64,000 nt of DNA from Achromobacter sp. MFA1 R4 (GTDB taxonomy: Bacteria; Pseudomonadota; Gammaproteobacteria; Burkholderiales; Burkholderiaceae_B). The translations under genes were made by a program, and so were the position numbers. This document shows, piece by piece, positions 44,284-52,943 of this stretch; the first letter of the stretch is position 1, and each line of letters starts with the position of its first letter. The DNA lies in assembly GCF_900156745.1 (NCBI RefSeq), contig NZ_LT707065.1, positions 4,216,001 through 4,280,000 on the forward strand. The letters are read 5' to 3'. The notes below the pieces were generated by a model. It did no database searches and was not told the DNA's origin. It saw nothing but the letters and a program-made list of their open reading frames with translations.

Positions 44284-44846
44284 ATCCGCCGCCAGGCGGC
44301 AACATAAAAAATGTTACCGTTATTTCGAATACAGGGACTGTTCACGGGCTGGATGTGTCTACGGATACAAGTTGACAGATTTCCCCCTCGATCCGGCTGT
44401 TCGAAGCCGCGTCCGGCCGATGCCCCGACGCGGCTTTTTTTCGTCTGTAACACAAGCCTGAAGCCCTATCCACGCCGCCCGGCAGCCCCTTTTCATAGGG
44501 GAGCCGGGGTGGCGCCCTGCGCGAGGCTGGTGAAAACCCTAGCGTAAAAAAGGACGAGAGGGGTTTCTCATCCATATTTACGAACGTGATTAAGGCTAAC
44601 GATTGATTTCTGATTTTATCGGATTATATCGCCCGGAAACGTCTTGATTTTGACAAATCCGAACCATAAGATGGGTTCCATGCCATCCGTTATGTTGGCT
44701 ACCAAAGTCGCCCAGCCCAAATGTCCCGGTTCAGCTTCATTAGATATTCCGGGATATGCGGACCACCCACCGCAGGGGCTGGAAAATAATAGTCTTCAGC
44801 ACAGCGAAGATCCCTTCGAGGCCCGTCGAAAAACCGGGAGGACACC
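44284..44846. other. AT-richer gap before the first LuxR-type gene
   Basis: No gene was found in this 563-base stretch. It holds the terminator at 44404-44441 and, further on, an AT-rich patch with a possible promoter (TTGATT at 44603-44608, TATATC at 44625-44630, 16-base spacing). The base composition is unlike the flanking operons and continues that of the preceding gene's 3' half. Confidence 0.5.
44404..44441 (+). terminator. Rho-independent terminator after the formyltransferase-like gene
   Basis: A perfect 10-base stem AAGCCGCGTC / GACGCGGCTT (13-base loop) is followed by a T7 run on the plus strand, 120 bases after the stop codon. Confidence 0.88.
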
Positions 44847-45596
44847 ATGGCCAAGATGGTCCTGATTGAAGCCCATCCGCTCCTGCGGTTGGGTTTGTGG
44901 CAGATTCTTAGCAAGTTGGATGATGTGTGGGAAATCGAGGGAATGGGCCTTGCGGATGTATCCAAGGCCGACGGCGTACACGCGGGCGCCGATCTCCTGA
45001 TCTACGGGTTGCCGGTGGATACCGATGAAGCATGGAGCGCCTTGCACGAGATTCAGCGCGTGCTGACGCCCAAGCGGATTCTGCTTTTGACGGACGTCAT
45101 GCCCTTGCCCATGCCGGTGCAAGGCCTGCCTGGCGCCAGCGTGTACGGATGCCTGATGAAAACGGCCTCGGTCGAAATCCTCGAGGCCGCCATACGCCTG
45201 GTCATGGCGGGCGGGCAATGCTTTCCGAGCGAACAGGCGCTGCAGGCTCCGGCCTCGACCGTATGCGCCTTGCCGTCGCGGGACGCGGACGAAGCCGGCT
45301 CCAAGGGCGCCATGCCCGTCAGCGCGGGCGCACAACTGCTCCAGATCACGCCGCGCCAATATGAGGTATTGGTGCTGCTGGCCAGGGGCTATCCGATCAA
45401 GACCGTCAGCCGGATGTTGAATATCTCGGTAGCGACCGCCAAAACGCACGCGTGCACGCTGTATCAACGCCTGCATGTCAAGAACAAGGGCGAAGCCGTC
45501 TACGCGGCGCTGCAACGCGGCGCAACCTTGGAATGGCATGAACCGAATGGCCGCGAAGTGGACGCCGGGCAGATCTATGGGCGCAAGCTCGGGTAG
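44847..45596 (+). CDS. LuxR-type regulator with degenerate receiver domain
   Basis: The 249-residue protein is built like a NarL-type response regulator. A receiver-like domain covers residues 1-115 and a LuxR HTH about 170-235 (LQITPRQYEVLVLLARGYPI, then KTVSRMLNISVATAKTH). The phosphoacceptor Asp is missing: the position reads G54 in DLLIYGLPV. The acidic pocket is E8-A9 instead of Asp pairs, while the conserved Lys (K105 in GCLMKTAS) stays. It should therefore not be switched by phosphorylation. GGGAGGA precedes the ATG. A similar regulator lies downstream and the exopolysaccharide operon converges on them, a possible target. Confidence 0.85.
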   Translation: MAKMVLIEAHPLLRLGLWQILSKLDDVWEIEGMGLADVSKADGVHAGADLLIYGLPVDTDEAWSALHEIQRVLTPKRILLLTDVMPLPMPVQGLPGASVYGCLMKTASVEILEAAIRLVMAGGQCFPSEQALQAPASTVCALPSRDADEAGSKGAMPVSAGAQLLQITPRQYEVLVLLARGYPIKTVSRMLNISVATAKTHACTLYQRLHVKNKGEAVYAALQRGATLEWHEPNGREVDAGQIYGRKLG

Positions 45597-45954
45597 TAGA
45601 AGGTTTGCGCTGCCTGCCCGGCAGCCTGGAACGCCCAGTTCCGATGCTGCCGGGGTTGCGCATAGCCAATACGGCTAAGGCATAGAAAGCAGGTGTCAAA
45701 CGTCGCTGCCGCCTCGCTTTCCGCCACCAATCATCCTCCTGAACGAGATTCAGCGGACGTAGCCGCTGATAGCATGGGTTGTGTCCGCAAGCATGGATTG
45801 ATAGGGCGAATCACTTAATCTCGCCAGCGCAATCCCAAGGCCGCGGACAGGATTCCCCCGAACCTGGCGATGCGCGTGGACCCGTGCGTTGCGCGGCATT
45901 GCGCCAGCGTCGTGGGAACCGTAATGGGCCATGCGTCACAAGGTTCTTCCCGGG
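45597..45954. other. Gap between the two LuxR-type genes
   Basis: No gene is visible in this 358-base stretch. Two short hairpins without T-runs occur (GCTGCC/GGCAGC at 45609-45625; CAGCGG/CCGCTG at 45751-45768). Neither is a clear terminator, so read-through from the first to the second regulator is possible. Confidence 0.5.
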
Positions 45955-46620
45955 ATGACAACCGTACTGATCGAAGACTACGCTCTGCTTCGTGTCGCCA
46001 TTCAGCATGTGCTGGAACGTGTGCGCAACGCCGACGACATCCTGGCCATCTCGCCAGCCCATCTGCTCACCATGTCAAGCTCGATCAACAAGCCAGTGGA
46101 ACTGCTGGTGGTGGGTTGCAGCGGGTCCGCCGAGCAGGACATAGGGCTCCTGTCGCAGGCCATGGCCTTTTTCATGCCCAGGTTGGTGCTGGTCCTGTAT
46201 TCCGCGCTGGACCCGAGCGTGATGGCCGCCTGCGCGCGGGCGGGCGTGGCCGGTTACCTGCCCAAGGCCTCAAGTCCCGATGCCTTGGCCGCGGCCGTCA
46301 GCCTGGTGATCGCCGGCGGGGAATGCTATCCCCAGCCCGCCGGCAGGCCGCCCGGCACGACGCATGCGTCCGTGCAGGAGCTGCGCGAACTGACGCAGCG
46401 GCAGGAGGAAATCCTGCAGTTGCTCGTGCAGGGCAAGACCATGCGCGAGATCGGGCAGCAGGTGGGCATATCTGTCGCGACCGTCAAGAGCCATGCGCGC
46501 ACGCTCTATTGGAAGCTGAACGCGCGCAATCAGGCCGAGGCGGCCTATATCGCGGTGCAGATGGGCCTGGTCAGAAACACCAACGGGCAACCGACGCCGG
46601 ACAAGGGCGACGCAAGCTGA
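45955..46620 (+). CDS. LuxR-type regulator with degenerate receiver domain (second)
   Basis: The 221-residue protein has the same layout as its upstream neighbour: receiver-like residues 1-115 (MTTVLIEDYALLRVAIQHVL) and LuxR HTH about 145-205 (LTQRQEEILQLLVQGKTMRE, then ISVATVKSHARTLY). The phosphoacceptor site is again Gly (G54 in ELLVVGCSG), with K104 kept in GYLPKASS. The two are clearly related but divergent paralogues. The ATG at 45955 is preferred because it aligns with the neighbour's N-terminus; ATG 45931 is the alternative and neither has a strong ribosome site. It converges with the exopolysaccharide operon. Confidence 0.83.
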   Translation: MTTVLIEDYALLRVAIQHVLERVRNADDILAISPAHLLTMSSSINKPVELLVVGCSGSAEQDIGLLSQAMAFFMPRLVLVLYSALDPSVMAACARAGVAGYLPKASSPDALAAAVSLVIAGGECYPQPAGRPPGTTHASVQELRELTQRQEEILQLLVQGKTMREIGQQVGISVATVKSHARTLYWKLNARNQAEAAYIAVQMGLVRNTNGQPTPDKGDAS

Positions 46621-46639
46621 TCGCGCAGGGTGCGAGGCA

Positions 46640-46686
46640 GGGCCTGTGCGGGTGGCGGCGCCGCCCGCACAGGCCCTGGCTTATTT
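46640..46686 (+). terminator. Strong hairpin after the second LuxR-type gene
   Basis: A perfect 13-base stem (46640-46652 with 46664-46676), with further pairing in the loop, starts 20 bases after the stop. It is followed by TGGCTTATTT, only modestly T-rich, so termination on the plus strand is likely but not certain. Confidence 0.65.
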
Positions 46687-46703
46687 CAGGCGCAGGCGCA
46701 GGC

Positions 46704-46789
46704 GTGAAGGCGCAGCCTCGTGTGTGAAGGCGCAGCCGCGTGTGTGAAGGCGCAGCTGCGCGTGTGAAGGCGCAGCCGCGCGTGTGAAG
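46704..46789 (+). repeat. Tandem 20-base repeat, about 4.3 copies
   Basis: The unit GTGAAGGCGCAGCCGCGTGT occurs four times at exactly 20-base period (starts 46704, 46724, 46744, 46764) with a few substitutions, then a partial copy. It lies between the hairpins of two converging transcripts. There are no spacers, so it is not CRISPR. Twenty bases is close to two helical turns. Confidence 0.92.
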
Positions 46790-46801
46790 CAAACCGCAAT
46801 T

Positions 46802-46835
46802 AAAAAGGCCGCCTGCGACACTTCCGCAGGCGGCC
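46802..46835 (-). terminator. Rho-independent terminator of the exopolysaccharide operon
   Basis: A perfect 11-base stem GGCCGCCTGCG / CGCAGGCGGCC with a 7-base loop is followed on the minus strand by TTTTTA, 18 bases after the wcaI stop. Confidence 0.92.
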
Positions 46836-46853
46836 CCGACTCAAAAAAAAACC

Positions 46854-48125
46854 TCAAACGTCGCCTTCGCTCGCTTGCGTGCCAGCCGGCGCCGTACGGC
46901 CCTTGGACTTCGCGATCGCGGCGAACTCGCGTTCCGCGGCGCCCAGCACCGCGTCCACGTGCAGGTGCTCCATCGCATACCGGCGCGCGGCCGCGCCCAG
47001 GGTTTCGCGGATCTGGGCGTTGTAGCTCAGTTTGCGCACGGCCTCGGCCATGGCCAGGGCGTCTTCGGGCGGCGTGAGCAGGCCGCAATGCGACACCACG
47101 CTGGCAAGCTCCGTGCCGCGCGCCGCGCCGCACACCACCGGCCGGCCGCTGGCCAGCATGCCGGTCAGCTTGGACGGCATGACCAGGTCGGCGGCGCCGG
47201 CGCGCTGCGGCAGCAGATGGATGTCCGCGGTGCTCAGCAGGGCGCCCAGCCGTTCAGCCGGTTGAAGGTCCAGGAAGATGACGCGGGTCAGGCCGCGGCA
47301 GCGTTCCTCGAGCGCCGCGCGCTCGGGGCCCTGGCCGCAGAACAGGAACCACAGCCGGTCTTCGCGGTTCAGCCGGCGGGCCACGTCCGCGAGGATCTGC
47401 AGGCCTTGCTTGCCGCCCATGTTGCCGGAGTACAGCGCGACGATGGCGTTGTCCGGAATGCCGAGCTGGCCGCGGTAATCCCCGCCTTCGGCAAGCGGGG
47501 TGATCGCGTTGACGTCGATCCAGTTGGGCAGCAGCACGGCGCGGCCCGGGTCGATGCCCTTGGCCAGCGCCAGGTCCAGCATCCGGTTCGAGATCGTCGA
47601 CACGCGGTCGAAGCGGCGCATCAGCCAGCGTTCGGCGCGCTTGACCAGCGACCGCAGGCCCGCGCCTTTGAGCAGGCCCAGCTCGAACGCCGCGTCCACC
47701 TCGAAGTCCTGGATGTGCAGCCACGCGCGCGCGCCGCACAGGCGCGCCGCAAGCCACGCGCCGGGCGCGCAGAAGAGGGCGGGCTCGACCACCAGGATGA
47801 TGTCAGGCCGGCGCATCGCGGCGCGCAGCAGCGACGGCAGGCTGGACAGCGCAAAGCTTGCCAGGTGCACCAGGCGCTTGGCGCCGCCTGGTCTTTCAGG
47901 CACCCACAAGGGCGCGCGCCGCACGGTCACGCCGCGGCGCGTCTCCTTCGCGTAACGCGATCCGCGGTAGCCCTCATGCACTTTCCACTGCGGATAGTAG
48001 GGCGGCGCGGTCACCACGCTGACCTCGTGGCCGCGCGCGGCCAGCCACTCGGCCAGTTCGGCCGTGTACTTGCCGGTGCCGGTCAGTTCGGGCGCGTAGT
48101 TGATCCCATAGATGAGGACTTTCAT
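46854..48125 (-). CDS. wcaI: WcaI-type glycosyltransferase
   Basis: The 423-residue GT4-type transferase is close to colanic acid WcaI: MKVLIYGINYAPELTGTGKY start, VVTAPPYYPQWKV, and the C-terminal GT-B donor site with VALYSGNMGGKQGLQILADV and ADLVMPSKLTGMLASGRPVV. It adds a sugar to the lipid-linked repeat unit at the cytoplasmic face. The ATG overlaps the wcaF stop by 4 bases. It is the last gene of the operon, followed by a terminator. Confidence 0.88.
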   Translation of the reverse strand: MKVLIYGINYAPELTGTGKYTAELAEWLAARGHEVSVVTAPPYYPQWKVHEGYRGSRYAKETRRGVTVRRAPLWVPERPGGAKRLVHLASFALSSLPSLLRAAMRRPDIILVVEPALFCAPGAWLAARLCGARAWLHIQDFEVDAAFELGLLKGAGLRSLVKRAERWLMRRFDRVSTISNRMLDLALAKGIDPGRAVLLPNWIDVNAITPLAEGGDYRGQLGIPDNAIVALYSGNMGGKQGLQILADVARRLNREDRLWFLFCGQGPERAALEERCRGLTRVIFLDLQPAERLGALLSTADIHLLPQRAGAADLVMPSKLTGMLASGRPVVCGAARGTELASVVSHCGLLTPPEDALAMAEAVRKLSYNAQIRETLGAAARRYAMEHLHVDAVLGAAEREFAAIAKSKGRTAPAGTQASEGDV

Positions 48126-48682
48126 GTCGGCGTGGCGGTGCGGGGCCGGATGGGACGGCAAGGGTTTCCATGGCACACCATTGCGGACGGCATGTTGCGG
48201 AATACCGAGCTGCGCGCGCCGATCACCGCCTCGCGCCCGATCGTCACCCCTGGTCCCACGAACACGTCGGTCGCCACCCAGGCGCCTTCTTCCACGCGCA
48301 CCGCGCGCTCGCGCAGCGGGAAATCCGGCCGGCCGGCGTCGTGGTCCGCGGCGCACAGGTAGCTGCGCTGCGACACCACGGCGTGCGCGCCGATGTGGAT
48401 GGGTCCCAGGCTGTAGATCACGGCGTCGTCGCCGATCCAGGCGTAATCACCGATCTCGACCTTCCAGGGATAGGTCACGGTGGCCGTGGGCCGGATCAGC
48501 ACCTTGTGGCCCACGCGCGCGCCGAAGCAGCGCAAGAGCCACCGGCGAAAGCCGTAGGCCACCTGCGGCGACCAGCGGAACAGGGTGCCCTGCACCATCC
48601 ACCACAACTGGACGGTCAGCGCCGACCGCCCGCGCTGCCCCGGGGCCAGCGAAAACTGGTCCAGCCGTTGCAATGTGCTCAT
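48122..48682 (-). CDS. wcaF: WcaF-type polysaccharide O-acetyltransferase
   Basis: The 186-residue left-handed beta-helix (hexapeptide-repeat) acetyltransferase transfers acetyl from acetyl-CoA to a sugar of the repeat unit. Hexapeptide turns are visible in VLIRPTATVTYPWKVEIGDY, IGDDAVIYSLGPIHIGAHAV and VFVGPGVTIGREAVIGARSS, and the AADHDAGRPDFPL loop carries the catalytic-type His. It overlaps neighbours by 4 bases on both sides. Confidence 0.88.
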   Translation of the reverse strand: MSTLQRLDQFSLAPGQRGRSALTVQLWWMVQGTLFRWSPQVAYGFRRWLLRCFGARVGHKVLIRPTATVTYPWKVEIGDYAWIGDDAVIYSLGPIHIGAHAVVSQRSYLCAADHDAGRPDFPLRERAVRVEEGAWVATDVFVGPGVTIGREAVIGARSSVFRNMPSAMVCHGNPCRPIRPRTATPT

Positions 48683-49566
48683 TTGGCAGCTCCCGCGACC
48701 GCGTCGCGCTGGGAGGCGGCCGCGCTGGCCTGGCGCGCCTTCAGGATTTCCTCGGTCTTGATGCGGATCTGCCAGTAGTACATGGCGCGCGCCACCGCAT
48801 AGTCATAGCCGGCTTTGCCGTCCAGAAAGCCCAGCCGGAAGACGTAGGAATGCAGGAAGGCGATGGGGGCCTTGAACGGCATGGCCTGGAAGATGCGCTT
48901 GAGCAGGGCGCGGCCGCCCACGTTGGCCTCGCGCGGATCGTTCATCAGGCCCTTGGTGCGCAGGTTCGCTTCCCAGTCCGAATAGCGGTTGTGCTTGTCG
49001 AAATAGTGATAGAGCGAATCGTGGTCGTTGTGCACCATGCGCTGGCGCAGCGCGAAGGTCTCGCCCTCGACCTGCGGCTGGTAGTGGCCTTCGACTTCCC
49101 ACATGTTGGCGACGTCCAGGTCGTCATAGTCCAGGAAACGGGAGCGGTCGCGCGCCAGCAGCGCCAGCTTGTACACGCGGTGGCCGTGCTCGAGCTTCCT
49201 GCCGCAGAACACGTAGTCGAAGGGCACGAACGCGCCGCCGGCGCCCGCGGCAAAACGCGGAAGCACCTCGCGTATCTCGGCCGCCAGGCCCGGCGTCATC
49301 TCTTCGTCGGCGTCCACGTACAGCACGACCGGATGCGTGAACGGCAACTGTTCCAGGCACCACTGTTTTTTCTTCGGGTACTTGCCGTCCCACTGGAAAT
49401 TCGACACGCGCGCGCCCATCGCCGTCGCGATCGAGCAGGTGGCGTCCGTGCTGTTGGAGTCCACCACGAAGACTTCGTCGAATTCCACCAGCGCCTTCAG
49501 GCACTTCGCGATGTTGCGTTCCTCGTTCTTCGTCATCACCACGACGGAAACCGGTATCTTCTGCAT
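48679..49566 (-). CDS. Glycosyltransferase family 2
   Basis: The 295-residue GT-A transferase has nucleotide-sugar start VSVVVMTKNEERNIAKCLKA, the metal motif VLYVDADEEMTP, and a C-terminal part with RMVHNDHDSLYHYFDKHNRY like the WaaE/KdtX-type and capsule GT2 enzymes. It elongates the repeat unit; donor and acceptor are unknown. ATG 49566 is chosen because it gives the canonical N-terminus and lies 13 bases after the upstream GT4 stop; the longer frame upstream overlaps that gene. Confidence 0.87.
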   Translation of the reverse strand: MQKIPVSVVVMTKNEERNIAKCLKALVEFDEVFVVDSNSTDATCSIATAMGARVSNFQWDGKYPKKKQWCLEQLPFTHPVVLYVDADEEMTPGLAAEIREVLPRFAAGAGGAFVPFDYVFCGRKLEHGHRVYKLALLARDRSRFLDYDDLDVANMWEVEGHYQPQVEGETFALRQRMVHNDHDSLYHYFDKHNRYSDWEANLRTKGLMNDPREANVGGRALLKRIFQAMPFKAPIAFLHSYVFRLGFLDGKAGYDYAVARAMYYWQIRIKTEEILKARQASAAASQRDAVAGAAK

Positions 49567-49579
49567 GATGCTGTCCTGT

Positions 49580-50710
49580 TCAGGGCGTTCCGCGCTGCAT
49601 GAGCGGCTGGAAGAGCTCGATGACGTTGCGGCAGTGCCGCTCCAGGGAAAAGGCGTCCGCGCGTTCGGGGCCCTGGGCCGCCAGTTTCTCGCGCATTTCG
49701 CCGTCGTAGGCCAGGCGCCGCACCGCCTCGGCCAGCGCCGCGGCGTCGCCGACCGGCACCAGCAGGCCATAGCGGCCGGCGTCCAGGATCTCGGCGGGGC
49801 CGTGCGGACAATCGGTCGAAATCACCGGCACGCCCAGGCACAGGGCCTCCACCAGCACGTTCCCGAAGCTTTCGCGCACCGATGTGAGCGCGAACGCGCC
49901 GGCGCCGGCGATCACCGGAAACGGATTGTCGATATGGCCCGCCAGCTTGACCCGCGTGCGCGACGGCTTCTCGTCGATGCGCTTTTGCAGGGCGGCATGC
50001 TCGGAGCCTTCGCCCAGGATCGTGAAGGCGATGCGGGGATCGTCCAGCAGGGCCGCGGCGTCGATCAGCGTGGCGTAGTCCTTGACGGCTTCCAGGCGGC
50101 CCACGGCGACCACGTGATACGGCGAATCTCCATCGCCGGCCGGCTGCGGCCGCGCGCCTTGCCGCCGCACGTTATCCAGCGGCACGCCGTTGTAGATGGT
50201 GTGCACCTTGCCGCGCAGCGGCGGAAACATGCTCACCAGGTCTTCCTTGACGCCGCGCGACACGCCCACCACCGCGTCGTGCCGGCGGTAAGTCTGGCTC
50301 ACCAGCCAGCATTTCAGGCGCCGCATCTTCGAGGCGCCGTAATGGATGGCCGGACTGCTGTGCTCGAACGCCACAGTCCTGAAATTGCCGCGCAGGATCG
50401 TCCTGGCCAGCACGACCAGCATGTTGCACAGCAGGCCGTGCGAGCACACGATGGCCGGCTTGTCGCGGCGGATATGCTGCAGCAGTTTGAAAAAGGCCAC
50501 GGGCAGCATCAGCCGCAGCTTGGTGGGGGACTCGATGATGGGCAGGGCGCGGGTGACCTTGGGGTTGGCGATGGGGTACTCGCGATTGCGGGAGCGCAGC
50601 AGGAACAGGGCGGAGTCCACCCCCTGTTCCGGCAACGCGTCCACAATGAAGGCGACGCATCTTCCGACGCCGCCGTGCAAGTCCGGTGCGACAAACAGGA
50701 CATCAGGCAT
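49580..50710 (-). CDS. Glycosyltransferase family 4 (group 1)
   Basis: The 376-residue GT-B transferase begins MPDVLFVAPDLHGGVGRCVA (acceptor domain with the HGG motif) and has VVAVGRLEAVKDYATLIDAA and the donor-site E-x7-E region in TSVRESFGNVLVEALCLGVP. Part of repeat-unit assembly. Its start overlaps the polymerase gene by 8 bases. Sugar specificity cannot be told. Confidence 0.88.
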   Translation of the reverse strand: MPDVLFVAPDLHGGVGRCVAFIVDALPEQGVDSALFLLRSRNREYPIANPKVTRALPIIESPTKLRLMLPVAFFKLLQHIRRDKPAIVCSHGLLCNMLVVLARTILRGNFRTVAFEHSSPAIHYGASKMRRLKCWLVSQTYRRHDAVVGVSRGVKEDLVSMFPPLRGKVHTIYNGVPLDNVRRQGARPQPAGDGDSPYHVVAVGRLEAVKDYATLIDAAALLDDPRIAFTILGEGSEHAALQKRIDEKPSRTRVKLAGHIDNPFPVIAGAGAFALTSVRESFGNVLVEALCLGVPVISTDCPHGPAEILDAGRYGLLVPVGDAAALAEAVRRLAYDGEMREKLAAQGPERADAFSLERHCRNVIELFQPLMQRGTP

Positions 50711-51992
50711 GGGGTATTACTCGCGGTGGCGCCCGGCGAACGACGTCCGGGCGGGGGCTGGGAACGGGCGGTTCGTTACGGGGCACGGGCATGATCTGCG
50801 CATTGCGCATCAGCGACAGCGCATAGCACAGCAGAAATCCGGTAAAGGCGGTCTTGGGCGCGTAGGCCAGCCCGCCCGACATCGAGTCGATGAAGATATA
50901 GATCGGCGCCGTCGCCAGGAGGTAGCGCCGGTGCATCTCCAGGCCGGGATGCTCGCGTCGCCTGAACAGGGTCAGCAGGATGAGCAGGGGCGGCAGCATG
51001 ATCATGGTCGTGCCCACCACCCCGAACTTCATCAGGTAGAAGGCCCAGGAATTGTGCGCGAACGTGCTCAGCTCGAAGCCGTTCTCGCCCATGACCCAGC
51101 TGCGGAACCCGGCTCCCTTGCCGAAGACCGGGCTTTCGGCGAAGTAGTCCATCTGGCCTTCCATTTCCTGGACGCGCGCGCCGTAACTGGAATCTTCGTC
51201 CAGCCGTTCAACGCTGAAGATGCGCTCGGTCAGCACGTCCAGGTAGCCGATGCTGGCGAAGATCAGCACCCCGGCGATGGTGGCGGGCGCGAAGATCATG
51301 ATCGCGCGGCGGCGGATCTCGGGGTTGCCCGCCAGCAGCACGGCGATGATGACGGACACCGCCAGCTGCAGGTACTGGCTGCGGTTCAGCGAGAACACCA
51401 GCGCCATCACCATGAACAGGATCAGGAAATAGGCCTTGGGGCCCGTCACGTTCAGCGTGCGCCGGAAGTACAGCAGCGACACCACGGCCATCGGGATGGC
51501 CCACACCCCCAGGCGCACGTTGCGCAGCGGATTGGACACGCTGAAGCCCTGCGCCTGCTCCAGCAGCATCAGCGTGGCCACCGCCAGGCCGGCGGCCACG
51601 ATGTACTTCTGCAGCACCGCGTACGCCCCGGGACTGTCGATGTCCTTGTAGCAAAGGAACGGCGTGCACAGGAAGTAGAAGACGATGCGCAGGTCGCGCG
51701 CCACGTCGCCGGTCTGGATGCCGGGATGGTCGATCGACACCAGCAGCAGGTAGATCACCGAGATGGCCTGGATGCCCAGCAGCACGCCGAGCGCCCCGCG
51801 CGGCAGCGCGTAGGCGCCCGGGTCGGCCAGCCGGAGCGCTTTGACGCCCAGCATGGCGACGAACAGCAGGTCGAACGGCGACAGCTTGAAGCTGCCCACC
51901 CCCACGATGAACCGGTCGTCGTTCAGCGCCAGCGCGGTGAACACGAACAGGCCCAGGAGGTGGAGGGTGGAGAGTCGGCGGCGCGTGGTCAT
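50703..51992 (-). CDS. Wzy-like polysaccharide polymerase / O-antigen ligase family membrane protein
   Basis: The 429-residue inner-membrane protein has roughly ten to twelve hydrophobic segments and a long periplasmic loop in the C-terminal half (SYGARVQEMEGQMDYFAESP, then VFGKGAGFRSW and STFAHNSWAFYLMKFG). The latter resembles the Wzy_C/O-antigen-ligase motif with its HNxxL/F pattern. It should join flipped repeat units in the periplasm. Neighbouring flippase, Wza and Wzc support Wzy over ligase. The C-terminus is Pro/Arg-rich. Confidence 0.8.
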   Translation of the reverse strand: MTTRRRLSTLHLLGLFVFTALALNDDRFIVGVGSFKLSPFDLLFVAMLGVKALRLADPGAYALPRGALGVLLGIQAISVIYLLLVSIDHPGIQTGDVARDLRIVFYFLCTPFLCYKDIDSPGAYAVLQKYIVAAGLAVATLMLLEQAQGFSVSNPLRNVRLGVWAIPMAVVSLLYFRRTLNVTGPKAYFLILFMVMALVFSLNRSQYLQLAVSVIIAVLLAGNPEIRRRAIMIFAPATIAGVLIFASIGYLDVLTERIFSVERLDEDSSYGARVQEMEGQMDYFAESPVFGKGAGFRSWVMGENGFELSTFAHNSWAFYLMKFGVVGTTMIMLPPLLILLTLFRRREHPGLEMHRRYLLATAPIYIFIDSMSGGLAYAPKTAFTGFLLCYALSLMRNAQIMPVPRNEPPVPSPRPDVVRRAPPRVIPHA

Positions 51993-52020
51993 TGCAGTTC
52001 CGTGTCGTTGATGGCCGGGC

Positions 52021-52923
52021 CTAGTGCGAGGCCCAGTCGTCGCGTCCGAAGATCTTGGTCGTCAGCTTTTCCAGCAGGTAGGTCAGGTCCCCCTGCCGGG
52101 CATGCGCGGCCACCTTGGACGCGCGGCAGGACAGCTCGAACAGGCGTCCCAGGCCCGGCTCGGTGCGCCGGATGCGGCTGACGATCTGTTCGCGCTCTTC
52201 CAGCAGCACGTCCTGCATGAGCGCGGTCTTGGTCTCGTCGTGGGCGGTGTACACGCCCAGCGCGTCCGGCACGATCAGGTTCTTGCCCTCGCGCAGCAGC
52301 CGGCTCCACAGCTCCAGGTCCATGCAATAGCGCATGCTCTCCTGCAGCAGCCCGTACTTGCGCAGCAGGTCGCGGCGGAAGATGGCGGACTGGTTCGGGA
52401 TCGAGGCTTTCACCACCGTCAGCGTGCCGCGGTTGACGGGGGTGTAGTGGATCTTGCGGAAGATGTGGTTGTCCGCGTCGGCGACGAAGAGGTTGCCGCT
52501 GACGATGGGCGCGCGGCCCCGCGCCGCCGCCGCGCCCAGCTTGCGCAGCGCGCCCGGAAAGTACAGGTCGTCCGAGTTCTGCCACCCCACGTAATCCCCG
52601 GTGGCGCGCTCGAAGCCCTTGTTGATGGCGTGCGACTGGCCGCGGTCCGGGGTGCTTTCCCAGTACGTCAGGTAACGCTCGTACTTCTTGATGATGTCCA
52701 CGCTGCCGTCGGTGGAGCCGCCATCGATGATGATGTACTCCAGCCGCGGGTAGCCCTGGTTCAGGACGGACAGGATGGTGCGCTCCAGGAACTTGGCCTG
52801 GTTGAACGAGGGCGTCACGATGGTCACTTTGGGCAGCAGACCGCTGGCGATGGGCGCTGGCGGGCGGAGCTCGCGGACGAAGTCGATGAGCTGGCGTGAA
52901 TACTCGTTATGGCGCTTGCGCAT
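52021..52923 (-). CDS. Glycosyltransferase family 2
   Basis: The 300-residue GT-A enzyme has KVTIVTPSFNQAKFLERTIL, YIIIDGGSTDGSVDIIKKY and GDYVGWQNSDDLYFPGALRK (DxD-like). This subtype is common in capsule and exopolysaccharide loci. ATG 52923 with GAGGTC ahead is preferred; ATG 52938, five codons earlier, lacks a site. It lies 20 bases after the flippase stop. Confidence 0.88.
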   Translation of the reverse strand: MRKRHNEYSRQLIDFVRELRPPAPIASGLLPKVTIVTPSFNQAKFLERTILSVLNQGYPRLEYIIIDGGSTDGSVDIIKKYERYLTYWESTPDRGQSHAINKGFERATGDYVGWQNSDDLYFPGALRKLGAAAARGRAPIVSGNLFVADADNHIFRKIHYTPVNRGTLTVVKASIPNQSAIFRRDLLRKYGLLQESMRYCMDLELWSRLLREGKNLIVPDALGVYTAHDETKTALMQDVLLEEREQIVSRIRRTEPGLGRLFELSCRASKVAAHARQGDLTYLLEKLTTKIFGRDDWASH

Positions 52924-52943
52924 GTAGGACCTCAGCATGTTGG

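Noticed and set aside
46704-46789. CRISPR array
   Set aside because: Repeats are directly adjacent with no spacers and no cas genes are present.
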